A stretch of DNA of 58,772 bases. Origin: Xanthobacteraceae bacterium. GTDB taxonomy: Bacteria; Pseudomonadota; Alphaproteobacteria; Rhizobiales; Xanthobacteraceae. The translations under genes and the position numbers were made by a program. Each line of letters opens with the position of its first letter. Positions within the stretch are counted from its first letter, which is position 1. Under the pieces are notes generated by a model that was given only the letters and a program-made list of their open reading frames with translations, ran no database searches and was not told the origin of the DNA. The DNA lies in contig JALHRD010000032.1 of the NCBI GenBank assembly GCA_022841625.1, forward strand, positions 1 to 58,772. The letters run 5' to 3'. Positions 48,878 through 55,585 of the stretch are shown piece by piece.

Positions 48878-50086
48878 TTATAGCCGCTGGGTGCCGGCGC
48901 GAAACAGCCCGAGGAACAATTCGCTGGCCGCATCGAGCGCGCGGCGCGAGAAGCCGCCGGGCGCCACGCTGTCGGCGGCTTGCAACGGCACTTCGAGCAC
49001 CAGCAAGTCGCCGCGCCAGATCTTGAGAACGCCGATCTTTTGGCCTTTTTCGACCGGAGCGCGCACCGGCCCCATATAGACGGCGCGCGCCAGAATACGG
49101 TCGCGTGCGCCGCGCGGCACCATCAGCTTGACTTCCTGTCCGGCCACCAACGGGACCTGGCTGCTGCCATAGACCTTGGCGTAAGCAATCACCTGACCGT
49201 CGGTGAACAAGGTGCTGGTCTGGAAGCTGTTAAAACCCCAGTCCAGCAGCTTGCGGGCTTCGTCGGAGCGTTCCTTTTCGCTTTTGAGCCCGCTCACCAC
49301 CACGATCAATCGTTGGTCGTTTTGCACCGCGGAGCCGACCAGACCGTAGCCGGCTTCACTGGTAAAGCCGGTTTTGAGGCCGTCGGCGCCGATGTTCAGC
49401 GCCAGCAATGGATTGCGGTTGAACTGGCGGATCTTGTTGAAGGTGAATTCGCGCTCGCTGTAGATCTTGTAGAAGTCCGGATAGGTCCGGATGATGTGTC
49501 GCGCGAGCCTTGCGAGTTCGCGCGTGGTCATGAGTTGGCGGGGATGCGCCATGCCGGTGGCGTTGCCGAAGGTCGACTTGGTGAGCCCAATTTCGCGGGC
49601 GCGCGCCGTCATCATGGCGGCGAATTTGTCTTGATTGCGCGCAAGACCCTCGGCCAGTGCGATGCTGGCGTCGTTGGCCGATTGGATAATGACGCCGCGC
49701 AACAGGTTTTCGACCGTGACCCGGCTGTTGATCGGCGCAAACATGCTGGAGGTGCGCGAGGGCGCGCCGCCGGTGCGCCACGCATTCGGGCTGATCATGA
49801 ACTCGTCGTCGAGTTTAAGTCGGCCCTGAGCGATGGCGTTGAACACCACTTCCGCGGTCATCAATTTGGAAAGGCTCGCCGGCGGGATCAATTCGTCGGC
49901 GTTGCGCTCAAACAGCACCGTGCCGCTTTGCGCCTCAATCAGGATGACCGATGTGGCCGCGGTGTTGAACTCGCCCTCGCGGCGCGGATTGGGCCCCGCC
50001 CAGGCCGTGGCGGTGAGGCTCACGGTCAGCCAGGCCACCAGCCCGAGCCGCAGGGCCGGTATGCGTCGCGTTCGATGGGCGGTCAT
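48878..50086 (-). CDS. dacA: D-alanyl-D-alanine carboxypeptidase (PBP5/6-like, DacA)
   Basis: 402-residue periplasmic penicillin-binding protein that trims the terminal D-Ala from peptidoglycan stem peptides. A Sec signal peptide (LVAWLTVSLTATAWA) precedes the domain; SxxK is Ser71-Leu-Ser-Lys74 in PPASLSK, SxN is QSANDASIAL and KTG is GLKTGFTSEAG. The C-terminal PBP5-type domain and amphipathic tail (SELFLGLFRAG) would anchor it to the inner membrane. No clear ribosome-binding site decides between ATG 50086 and ATG 50095. Confidence 0.94.
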   Translation of the reverse strand: MTAHRTRRIPALRLGLVAWLTVSLTATAWAGPNPRREGEFNTAATSVILIEAQSGTVLFERNADELIPPASLSKLMTAEVVFNAIAQGRLKLDDEFMISPNAWRTGGAPSRTSSMFAPINSRVTVENLLRGVIIQSANDASIALAEGLARNQDKFAAMMTARAREIGLTKSTFGNATGMAHPRQLMTTRELARLARHIIRTYPDFYKIYSEREFTFNKIRQFNRNPLLALNIGADGLKTGFTSEAGYGLVGSAVQNDQRLIVVVSGLKSEKERSDEARKLLDWGFNSFQTSTLFTDGQVIAYAKVYGSSQVPLVAGQEVKLMVPRGARDRILARAVYMGPVRAPVEKGQKIGVLKIWRGDLLVLEVPLQAADSVAPGGFSRRALDAASELFLGLFRAGTQRL

Positions 50087-50250
50087 GGCGGGCATGGGTC
50101 TGGCGTCGGATTGCGGCAATTCGGCGTGGTCGCTCGGGCTGCGCACAGGTTGTGCGCCGCTTGGTCGACCTTGAGCCGCGCCGTCCCGTCTGATTAGCAA
50201 GCCCGGCGCGGGGAGAGCAATGCCGGTATTGAAATACCGAACTTCGGGGA

Positions 50251-51087
50251 TCAATAAAGGCCGCGGCCGCTCATCAGGCCAAGCGTATGGATTCGATCCT
50301 GGATCCGATCCTGGGGCCGATCTTGCGGCGCCATTGATGGCGCGTTGGGCGCGCGTGGACGCACCGGGGCGGGATCGGGAAGGTTCGCAGCCATCGGCGC
50401 GGTTTGCGCGGCGACCCGGACCAGCGATGGCGCCGGTGCAGGGTTACCATGCCGCAGGGTGGCCAGCAGCATCGCATCGTCGCTGCCGGCGAGCGCGGCA
50501 CGGCTAACATATTCAACGCGGACCGGCGCCAACCCCTGCCCGAGACTGCCAAGCGCTTGAGCGGCTCCGGTCGATAGATCGATGATCCGGCCCTTGGCAT
50601 AGGGCCCGCGGTCGTTGACCCGCACAATGATCGAGCGGCTGTTCTCCAAATGGGTGACTCGGGCATAGCTCGGTAGCGGCATGGTCGGGTGCGCCGCCGA
50701 AATGGCGTTCATATCGTAGATCTCGCCATTGGCGGTCTTGCGGCCATGGAAATCGCGGCCGTACCAGGAGGCGATGCCGTCCGCGCGATAATTCGGGTCG
50801 TGGGCGGGATAATAGGTCTGCCCATTGATGGTGTAGGGATTGCCAAGTTTGAACGCCCCGCCGCCGCGCGGTATCCGCTCATTGGTTGCAACGGTCGGAG
50901 GCGCACGGCTGGCTTGGGGCGTTGCGACCTGGGGCGCTGCGACCGCGGCGGGCGCAGTATTGGCGGCGAACTGTGCGCGGTTACCGGCCGTGCCGCCAGC
51001 ACAATTGGCCAGCAGCAACGCCAGCGCCGCCGCGGCGCCGCGGCGCCCAGCCACCGTCAGCCCAATCGTTTCGGACCGATCCCCCAT
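50251..51087 (-). CDS. rlpA: RlpA-family septal ring lytic transglycosylase
   Basis: 278 residues. The double-psi beta-barrel is clear from YRADGIASWYGRDFHGRKTANGE, with the catalytic Asp in VRVNDRGPYAKGRIIDLS. A lipobox-like LLANC ends at Cys29; Asn at -1 is unusual, so lipidation is uncertain. An Ala/Pro-rich linker surrounds the domain, and there is no SPOR domain. The C-terminal tail carries a DRPQDRIQDRI repeat. RlpA cleaves peptide-stripped glycan strands at division sites in characterised species. First gene of the run with dacA and tmk. Confidence 0.92.
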   Translation of the reverse strand: MGDRSETIGLTVAGRRGAAAALALLLANCAGGTAGNRAQFAANTAPAAVAAPQVATPQASRAPPTVATNERIPRGGGAFKLGNPYTINGQTYYPAHDPNYRADGIASWYGRDFHGRKTANGEIYDMNAISAAHPTMPLPSYARVTHLENSRSIIVRVNDRGPYAKGRIIDLSTGAAQALGSLGQGLAPVRVEYVSRAALAGSDDAMLLATLRHGNPAPAPSLVRVAAQTAPMAANLPDPAPVRPRAPNAPSMAPQDRPQDRIQDRIHTLGLMSGRGLY

Positions 51088-51372
51088 TCGTCCCCTATAC
51101 CCCGCCTCTTGCCACCATTTCGCCCGCAGATCACGGCCGGAATGGGGCCGCCGCTCCTATAATGCAGCGACGCGCTTGGCAAATCCGGGGTTGTGGAGCG
51201 AAATCCACGCAGCCATCGGTTTGTTCGACCCGGCCGCGCCTTTGTTTATGACCAAGCCGTGACGAGACGGTTGAAAAACAACTGTGCGTAGCGCACCCTC
51301 GCCTTGCAAACCGCCGCCACTTAGGCCCAGAATCGTAGGGTGATTTGCAGCAAAGAACGAGGGGAAAGTCCC
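51088..51372. other. Divergent gap between rlpA and a small secreted protein gene
   Basis: 285 bases that should contain promoters for the minus-strand rlpA-dacA-tmk run and the plus-strand small gene. I find no tRNA, no coding frame with credible codon use and no strong dyad. GAGGGGAAAG just before 51373 is the ribosome-binding site of the plus-strand gene. Confidence 0.4.
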
Positions 51373-51633
51373 ATGACAATGAGCCGAATGTTACAAATTT
51401 TCAGCGCGGCGCTGGTGCTCAGCGCGGTGGCTTATGGCGGGGTGTCGGCCGCCGAGAAAAAGAAGGAAGCTGCAACGCCGGCCGCCGCCTGCAAGAGCAT
51501 CAAGGTGGAAGCAACCTGCGAGGCGCGCACGGACTGCACCTGGGTGGCGGCGTCAAAGAAGGGCAGCAAGCAGAAACGTGACGCGCACTGCCGCGCCAAG
51601 CCGCAAGCCAAACCCAAGGCCAAGAAAACTTGA
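51373..51633 (+). CDS. Small secreted Lys-rich four-cysteine protein
   Basis: 86 residues: a Sec signal peptide (ending GVSAAE, about residue 27), then a Lys-rich mature chain with four Cys (ACKSIK, TCEARTDCTWV, AHCRAKP) and a basic tail PKAKKT. The spacing C-x8-C-x5-C-W...C-R-x-KP is a pattern I associate with uncharacterised alphaproteobacterial secreted proteins; two disulfides are plausible. Function unknown. The ATG at 51373 follows GAGGGGAAAG; a strong terminator hairpin follows at 51685. Confidence 0.75.
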   Translation: MTMSRMLQIFSAALVLSAVAYGGVSAAEKKKEAATPAAACKSIKVEATCEARTDCTWVAASKKGSKQKRDAHCRAKPQAKPKAKKT

Positions 51634-51684
51634 TGCAAGCTTGATGCAGGCCTGACGATCGCTTGCGAGGCTGGATTTGAAATC

Positions 51685-51713
51685 AAGGCCGCCGCTGTCG
51701 CAGCGGCGGCCTT
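51685..51713 (+). terminator. Strong hairpin terminator
   Basis: A perfect 13-bp stem, AAGGCCGCCGCTG paired with CAGCGGCGGCCTT, loop TCG, followed by ATTTACG. It lies between convergent genes (stops at 51633 and 51728) and probably serves the plus-strand gene, perhaps both. Confidence 0.75.
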
Positions 51714-51727
51714 ATTTACGTTCATCG

Positions 51728-52144
51728 TTATACGCGTTCATCATTCGCGCTTTCGAGCCCAAACCGCTCGACCACGCTCGGCTGAATGACGCGGGCGGTT
51801 AGCGTGAGCAGCACCAATTGTGCGTCGAGACTGTCGCCGGCGATCAGCGCCGCGTCGATCCGGCGTTCGACCGCCAGCGCGCGCGCCACATCGTTGGCGC
51901 CGGCGAACGCCTCCTCCCCAACCATGCAATAAGCCAGGATCTCAGCGGCCGGCCCATAGGCCTGTGGCGGTAGATCGTTGCGCGCGGCGTCATCCTTGAG
52001 TAGCGCGCAGACCGTGAGCTTGACCGCTTCCGGCACCAGTTTGGGATGCAGATCGACGGCGCGTAGCGCGGCATCGAGCGCGCGCAGATCGCCCGAGCGA
52101 CCGAACATCCCCATGAAGCCGATCGATGAATTGCCGCGCGCCAT
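51728..52144 (-). CDS. Conserved-looking hypothetical protein
   Basis: Not recognised as a named family. 138 residues, soluble and largely helical, no signal peptide or membrane segment. It opens MARGNSSIGFMGMFGRSGDL, then a helix rich in Leu/Ala (LDAALRAVDLHPKLVPEAV) and ends in acidic residues. The regular codon use and coherent protein pattern support it as a real gene. The ATG at 52144 (after GGGGTTGAT) is preferred to a TTG three codons upstream. It follows the PAAR gene by 18 bases and may be co-transcribed with it. Confidence 0.65.
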   Translation of the reverse strand: MARGNSSIGFMGMFGRSGDLRALDAALRAVDLHPKLVPEAVKLTVCALLKDDAARNDLPPQAYGPAAEILAYCMVGEEAFAGANDVARALAVERRIDAALIAGDSLDAQLVLLTLTARVIQPSVVERFGLESANDERV

Positions 52145-52162
52145 GGCGATCAACCCCGGCAG

Positions 52163-52483
52163 CTAACATCCGGTGGTGTTGTCACCGACGCGGGCCATCG
52201 GTTTGCCATTGATAAAGACATTGCTCGATCCGCGTGCGATCACGCCGCAATCGGTACGGTCGCCCACCCGCGCCGCCGGCCGGCCATTAATGAAGACATC
52301 GCTTGAGCCTTCGCGCACGCCGCCGCCCGGGGTGGTGGTGCCGTCGCCCGCGCGTGCCGCCGGCAGCCCGCCCGACTGTACTTCCGGACTGCCCTGCACC
52401 ACCACGCCGGGGGTCTGCGCGGAGGCCGCGCCGGCGATGGTTACGAGGACGCCAAGGGCGAGCAAGGTTTGATGCAACGGCAT
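52163..52483 (-). CDS. PAAR-motif protein with Sec signal peptide
   Basis: 106 residues. A cleavable signal peptide (LALGVLVTIAGAASA, cut near residue 22) precedes two repeats of the PAAR pattern: SSDVFINGRPAARVGDRTDCG and then SSNVFINGKPMARVGDNTTGC, preceded by a degenerate LPAARAGDGTT. PAAR proteins form the metal-bound cone tip of type VI secretion spikes, usually without a signal peptide. No other type VI gene is in the window. Here it is probably exported to the periplasm on its own; role unknown. Confidence 0.85.
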   Translation of the reverse strand: MPLHQTLLALGVLVTIAGAASAQTPGVVVQGSPEVQSGGLPAARAGDGTTTPGGGVREGSSDVFINGRPAARVGDRTDCGVIARGSSNVFINGKPMARVGDNTTGC

Positions 52484-52802
52484 GGCGCAAATCCCTGGTT
52501 CGAGTCGTTACGACGCCGAGTGAGACTCTTGCCGCTCTTTAGGGTCAATGCAAGGCGGGCACGCCGATACGGCGAAGCGAAATAAACCGTGGGTGACCGG
52601 GCTTGGGTTGCGCCGTGACCATGTGAAATTAAAAATTAGGCATAACGAGCAATTGGTTAGTTAGGCTGTTCCGGCTCGATTCCGAACCAGCGGTGGCATT
52701 GCGCGCGACCCTTCGAACCTCCTGAACGCGCCCCGCGACTTAAGTGTAGGCGGCGGACGCTACCGCCGTACAGACACAGCCTATCAACCGATGGAGCAGC
52801 CT
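52484..52802. other. Divergent gap between the PAAR gene and the NGQVG repeat protein gene
   Basis: 319 bases. It holds an AT-rich patch (about 52622-52665, containing GAAATTAAAAATTAGGC) likely to be promoter DNA, and a short GGCGG/CCGCC inverted repeat near 52750-52765. GGAG at 52793 is the ribosome-binding site of the plus-strand gene. No coding frame here looks real. Confidence 0.35.
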
Positions 52803-53153
52803 ATGAAGACGGTGCTTGGAGCGCTGATCGTGGTGGCGGGGACGGTGATGTCGCAAGGGGCGGACGCCGCCTCGTACGGCGGCGCGCGGTTCCTCGGTCC
52901 GGCTTACCAACCCAAGAGCCACAACGGCCAAGTCGGCGGCGTGACGTATTTCGGTGCGCCGCCCCGCACTCTGCCGACTCGCAACGGCCAGGTCGGCAAT
53001 GTGACTTTCCTCGGCGGTGCGCGGCCGCATGCGCTTCCGAGCCGCAACGGCCAGGTCGGCAACGTGACCTTCATCGGCGCACGACCGATGGGAACCGTGC
53101 CGGTGCGGACGATCCCGGTGCCCGGCATCGTGCCAGTGCGGCGTGGGCCGTGA
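52803..53153 (+). CDS. Secreted NGQVG-repeat protein
   Basis: Not recognised. 116 residues: signal peptide (LGALIVVAGTVMSQGADA, about residue 22), then three imperfect 20-21-residue repeats starting at about residues 41, 61 and 82, each NGQVG(G/N)VT(Y/F)xG followed by (A/R)Px(x)LP(T/S)R. A partial repeat (GGARFLGPAYQP) precedes them. The chain ends VPVRRGP and is strongly basic with no Cys. The repeats are also visible in DNA (AACGGCCAGGTCGGCAA). ATG 52803 has GGAG 7 bases upstream; an ATG at 52791 lacks a site. Confidence 0.7.
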   Translation: MKTVLGALIVVAGTVMSQGADAASYGGARFLGPAYQPKSHNGQVGGVTYFGAPPRTLPTRNGQVGNVTFLGGARPHALPSRNGQVGNVTFIGARPMGTVPVRTIPVPGIVPVRRGP

Positions 53154-53516
53154 CGGAAAACTATTGAAATTTTCAGGAGCAAGAGCCCTCGGCATTCGTC
53201 ACGTCGAGGGCTCTCGCATTGAGGGTTCTGTCGGCGATCGCGTACGACGCGGTAAGGCGCAATACGGTCAATACGGTAAAGCAGAATTCGCACTCCGCCG
53301 TGGACCACAATCGCGGTGTTTTGGCCCTCGCTGGACAAAAAAAGCGCCGCCAATTCCAATATCAGATTCCATTGTTACGATAAGTTTATGCTGGGAAGGG
53401 TGAGCGGCGATGGTTGTTTTGTTATAAATGATTGGAGTAAGTGCGCCGCGCATTGTCATCGCGGCAACTCCGGAAATCCCGCCGAAGAAATTCAACACAA
53501 ATATTGGAGACCCAGC
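53154..53516. other. Gap between the NGQVG-repeat gene and the PepSY gene
   Basis: 363 bases. A hairpin (53182-53214) comes first, then a short direct repeat of AATACGGT (53261-53277) and an AT-rich stretch from about 53350 to 53430 containing GTTATAAATG, which may be promoter DNA for the PepSY-cytochrome pair. I see no credible gene. Confidence 0.35.
53182..53214 (+). terminator. Hairpin, probable terminator of the NGQVG-repeat gene
   Basis: A 10-bp perfect stem, AGAGCCCTCG with CGAGGGCTCT, and a 13-base loop, 28 bases after the stop at 53153. No T-run follows (CGCATTG), so it could also be a transcript-stabilising stem. Confidence 0.5.
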
Positions 53517-53795
53517 ATGCGTTTGACCGCCACCTTTGCCGCCCTGACGATCGGCTTCGCGGCAACCGCGGCCAACGCAACCGGCATGGCAACTTGCGAC
53601 TCCGGTCCGGTGTCCGGCTGGCGGCCGGAGGCTGAGCTGGTGCAGAAAATTTCCTCCATGGGCTGGAAAATTCGCCGGATCAAACCGGACGGCGGCTGCT
53701 ACGAGGTCTATGCCTTCGATAAGGACGGCAAACGCATCGAGGCCTATTTCCATCCGCTGACGCTCGAAGTGGTGCCGACCGCGCGCTATCCATAA
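53517..53795 (+). CDS. PepSY-domain periplasmic protein
   Basis: 92 residues: signal peptide (FAALTIGFAATAANA), then a PepSY-like domain with ELVQKISSMGWKIRRI, the GCYEVYAFDKDGKRIEAYF strand pair and a final LEVVPTARYP. PepSY proteins next to cytochrome b561 genes are common and may bind copper or act as redox partners. GGAG precedes the ATG at 53517 by 6 bases. The cytochrome gene starts 22 bases after its stop. Confidence 0.88.
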   Translation: MRLTATFAALTIGFAATAANATGMATCDSGPVSGWRPEAELVQKISSMGWKIRRIKPDGGCYEVYAFDKDGKRIEAYFHPLTLEVVPTARYP

Positions 53796-53817
53796 TCCGG
53801 GTGCGGCGCGCGCGCCA

Positions 53818-54342
53818 ATGAGCAAATCCGTGACGGTATGGGATCCCTTGGTGCGCGTGCTGCATTGGGGGCTCGCGAGCAATGTCATCGTCGCCTATTT
53901 CACCCATGCCAGTTTCGAGCGCGTCCATCTCATCACGGGCTACGCCGCGCTTGGGTTCCTGGCGGTCAGGATCGTCTGGGGATTCGTTGGCCCCGAACAC
54001 GCGCGCTTTCGTAATTTCATCGTTTCGCCATTGGCGGTCTGGCGCTATACGCGCGCGCTGCTCAAGGGCCAAGAGCCGCATTATGTCGGGCACAATCCGC
54101 TCGGCGGCTGGATGATCGTCGCGTTATTGGTGACGGTTGCCGGCGCTTCCATCAGCGGTTGGATCTACGACACCGACGCCTATTGGGGCGATGAGCGGGT
54201 CGAGGCGGTGCATTGGTTCTTCGGCAATTTGATCCTGCCGCTGGTCTTGCTGCATGTCGGCGGCGTGATTTTCACCTCGATCCGCCAGCGCGAAAATCTG
54301 GTGGCGGCGATGATCCACGGCCGCAAGACGGTGGAGCGGTGA
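53818..54342 (+). CDS. Cytochrome b561-family membrane protein
   Basis: 174 residues with four membrane helices. Candidate haem-ligating His residues lie in VRVLHWGLAS, FERVHLITGYA, EAVHWFFGNLIL and VLLHVGGVIF, the usual pattern for dihaem cytochrome b561 / Ni-Fe-hydrogenase-type b subunits. It probably moves electrons between quinol and a periplasmic partner. Forms a pair with the PepSY gene. A weak hairpin (TCATCGGCGGG / CCCGACGATGA, one mismatch) follows the stop. Confidence 0.92.
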   Translation: MSKSVTVWDPLVRVLHWGLASNVIVAYFTHASFERVHLITGYAALGFLAVRIVWGFVGPEHARFRNFIVSPLAVWRYTRALLKGQEPHYVGHNPLGGWMIVALLVTVAGASISGWIYDTDAYWGDERVEAVHWFFGNLILPLVLLHVGGVIFTSIRQRENLVAAMIHGRKTVER

Positions 54343-54565
54343 GGTCGATCATCGGCGGGCCACGCCCGACGATGATGAGCACGACGTCTACGCGATCGCC
54401 CTATGCGTTGCGCCCGACAGAGCTGGCCGTCCAAAATGTGGTCAATTCCGGTCGCGCTAAGGGACGTTGCTGTTCCCGAGATTGCTCGCCGCCGGTCCCG
54501 CGGCCTGCATTTCCCACGGCCCGGCGGGTTGGAAAGTGCTGGTCAAAATGCCTTTCCGATGATAA

Positions 54566-54577
54566 GTTACATGTAAC
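54566..54577. promoter_or_regulatory. Palindromic operator candidate of the toxin-antitoxin pair
   Basis: GTTACATGTAAC is a perfect 12-bp palindrome 35 bases before the antitoxin start, in a locally AT-rich stretch. It is followed by a direct repeat TTTCTTGGAAATAGG / TTTCTTGGAGATAGG that carries the ribosome-binding site. MazE-type antitoxins commonly repress their own promoter by binding such dyads, so autoregulation is inferred. Confidence 0.5.
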
Positions 54578-54612
54578 CGTTTCTTGGAAATAGGTTTCTT
54601 GGAGATAGGGTG

Positions 54613-54861
54613 ATGGCTACTGCATCAAACCCCAAAAACCCCAAGCCGTCGCGCTTGAAGGTGCGCGCGCATCGCGAGCGATTGCGCGGCCAGGGCCTGC
54701 GCCCGATCCAGATCTGGGTACCCGACGTCCGCGCGCCTGCCTTCCGGTCAGAGGCGCGCCGCCAATCGCTGGCCGTGGCCACCAGCCCCCATGGTTTCGA
54801 AGATCAGGCGTTCATCGACGCGGTGTCCGCTATCGATTGCAAAGAGGGCGGCGATGCATGA
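54613..54861 (+). CDS. MazE-like antitoxin
   Basis: 82-residue basic protein of the MazE-like (DUF3018) antitoxin type. N-terminal DNA-binding part rich in Lys/Arg (KPSRLKVRAHRERLRGQG), then the family's RPIQIWVPDVRAPAF and SEARRQSLAVA, and a toxin-wrapping tail HGFEDQAFIDAVSA. The stop overlaps the toxin ATG (ATGA at 54858-54861). ATG 54613 is taken; a GTG one codon upstream is possible. Confidence 0.88.
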   Translation: MATASNPKNPKPSRLKVRAHRERLRGQGLRPIQIWVPDVRAPAFRSEARRQSLAVATSPHGFEDQAFIDAVSAIDCKEGGDA

Positions 54862-55214
54862 GGCGGGGTGACATTTGGACGGTATCCGGCGGTAAGGGCT
54901 ATGCGGGCAAACCGCGCCCCGTCGTCATCGTGCAGGACGATAGCTTTGACGGTACTGACTCCATCACCATCTGCGCCTTCACCACCGATAAGACTGACGC
55001 ACCGCTGTTCCGACTGCCGGTGGAGCCAAACGAGCGGAATGGCTTGCGCACCGAATGCCGCATGATGGTCGACAAGATCACCACCGTCCCCAAGTCGAAG
55101 GTCGGCGCGCGCGTCGGCAGGCTCGATGACGAGGATATCCTGCGCCTCAATCAGGCCGTGCTGGTGTTCCTTGGGCTGGCGGCTTCGTCAAAGGCGAGCC
55201 GAGAGGCGCGATAA
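54858..55214 (+). CDS. MazF/PemK-family endoribonuclease toxin
   Basis: 118 residues. It begins MRRGDIWTVSGGKGYAGKPRP, the MazF/PemK start, with PVVIVQDDSFDGTDSITIC and the catalytic-region block LRTECRMMVDKITTVPKSK; GRLDDEDILRLNQAV is the C-terminal helix. Such toxins cut mRNA at short sequences and are held inactive by the antitoxin. The gene is intact, with no frameshift. It ends about 75 bases before a transposon-end-like sequence and 133 bases before tRNA-Ser. Confidence 0.92.
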   Translation: MRRGDIWTVSGGKGYAGKPRPVVIVQDDSFDGTDSITICAFTTDKTDAPLFRLPVEPNERNGLRTECRMMVDKITTVPKSKVGARVGRLDDEDILRLNQAVLVFLGLAASSKASREAR

Positions 55215-55289
55215 GCAATGCCGAGACCTCGGCAAGAGCGTTCCGCCGTCCTGATGGTCCGGTATCGACACGCAGACTTATTATATGAG

Positions 55290-55342
55290 CGGCCTGAGAC
55301 ATAGGTGACATTTCGTACCGGACACATGGGTAACACTTTTCG
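55290..55342. mobile_element. Possible transposon-end remnant
   Basis: ACATAGGTGACATTTCGTAC and GGACACATGGGTAACACTTT, separated by a few bases, look like the terminal region of IS481/IS3-type elements, in which blocks like ATGGGTAACACTTT recur. No transposase gene or matching opposite end is visible. Assigned by memory of similar sequence ends, so confidence is low. Confidence 0.3.
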
Positions 55343-55347
55343 CCATT

Positions 55348-55437
55348 TGGCGGGAGGGGTGGGTTTCGAGCCCACGAGAGGCGTTAACCCCTGCCGGTTT
55401 TCAAGACCGGTGCCTTAAACCACTCGGCCACCCTTCC
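55348..55437 (-). tRNA. tRNA-Ser (anticodon UGA)
   Basis: On the minus strand: acceptor GGAAGGG, D arm with GCCGAGTGGTTTAAGGC, anticodon stem ACCGG/CCGGT with loop CTTGAAA (anticodon TGA), a long variable arm typical of serine tRNA, T arm GTGGG-CTCGAAA-CCCAC, acceptor CCCTCCC, discriminator G and an encoded CCA. One acceptor pair is a mismatch (A3 opposite C70). Confidence 0.93.
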
Positions 55438-55438
55438 T

Positions 55439-55456
55439 AAACTCGCCGGTGAGTTT
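55439..55456 (-). terminator. Weak hairpin between the autotransporter gene and tRNA-Ser
   Basis: AAACTCGCCGGTGAGTTT is a nearly perfect 18-base dyad directly upstream of tRNA-Ser (its 5' side) and 130 bases beyond the autotransporter stop. It may end the autotransporter transcript. No T-run is seen. The rest of 55457-55585 shows nothing I can name. Confidence 0.35.
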
Positions 55457-55585
55457 GCAGAGGCCGACGCGGCCGGTAAGGCTGTCGGCGATGGGGTACG
55501 ATGAGGTAAGGCTCCATTCGCTCGCCGCCCTTCTCGCCGGAAATCGTGCGGATTTCGCCGCAACGGGATGCGCGCGCCGGCCGCC

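Noticed and set aside
48980-50197. 405-residue open frame on the plus strand over dacA
   Set aside because: Shadow of dacA; no membrane, signal or domain pattern.
54349-54376. Hairpin after the cytochrome b561 gene as a terminator
   Set aside because: One mismatch and no T-run; too weak to list alone.
55151-55375. 74-residue minus-strand frame with KVLPMCPVRNVTYVSG
   Set aside because: This is the translation often produced by transposon-end DNA rather than a gene; kept only as evidence for a remnant.
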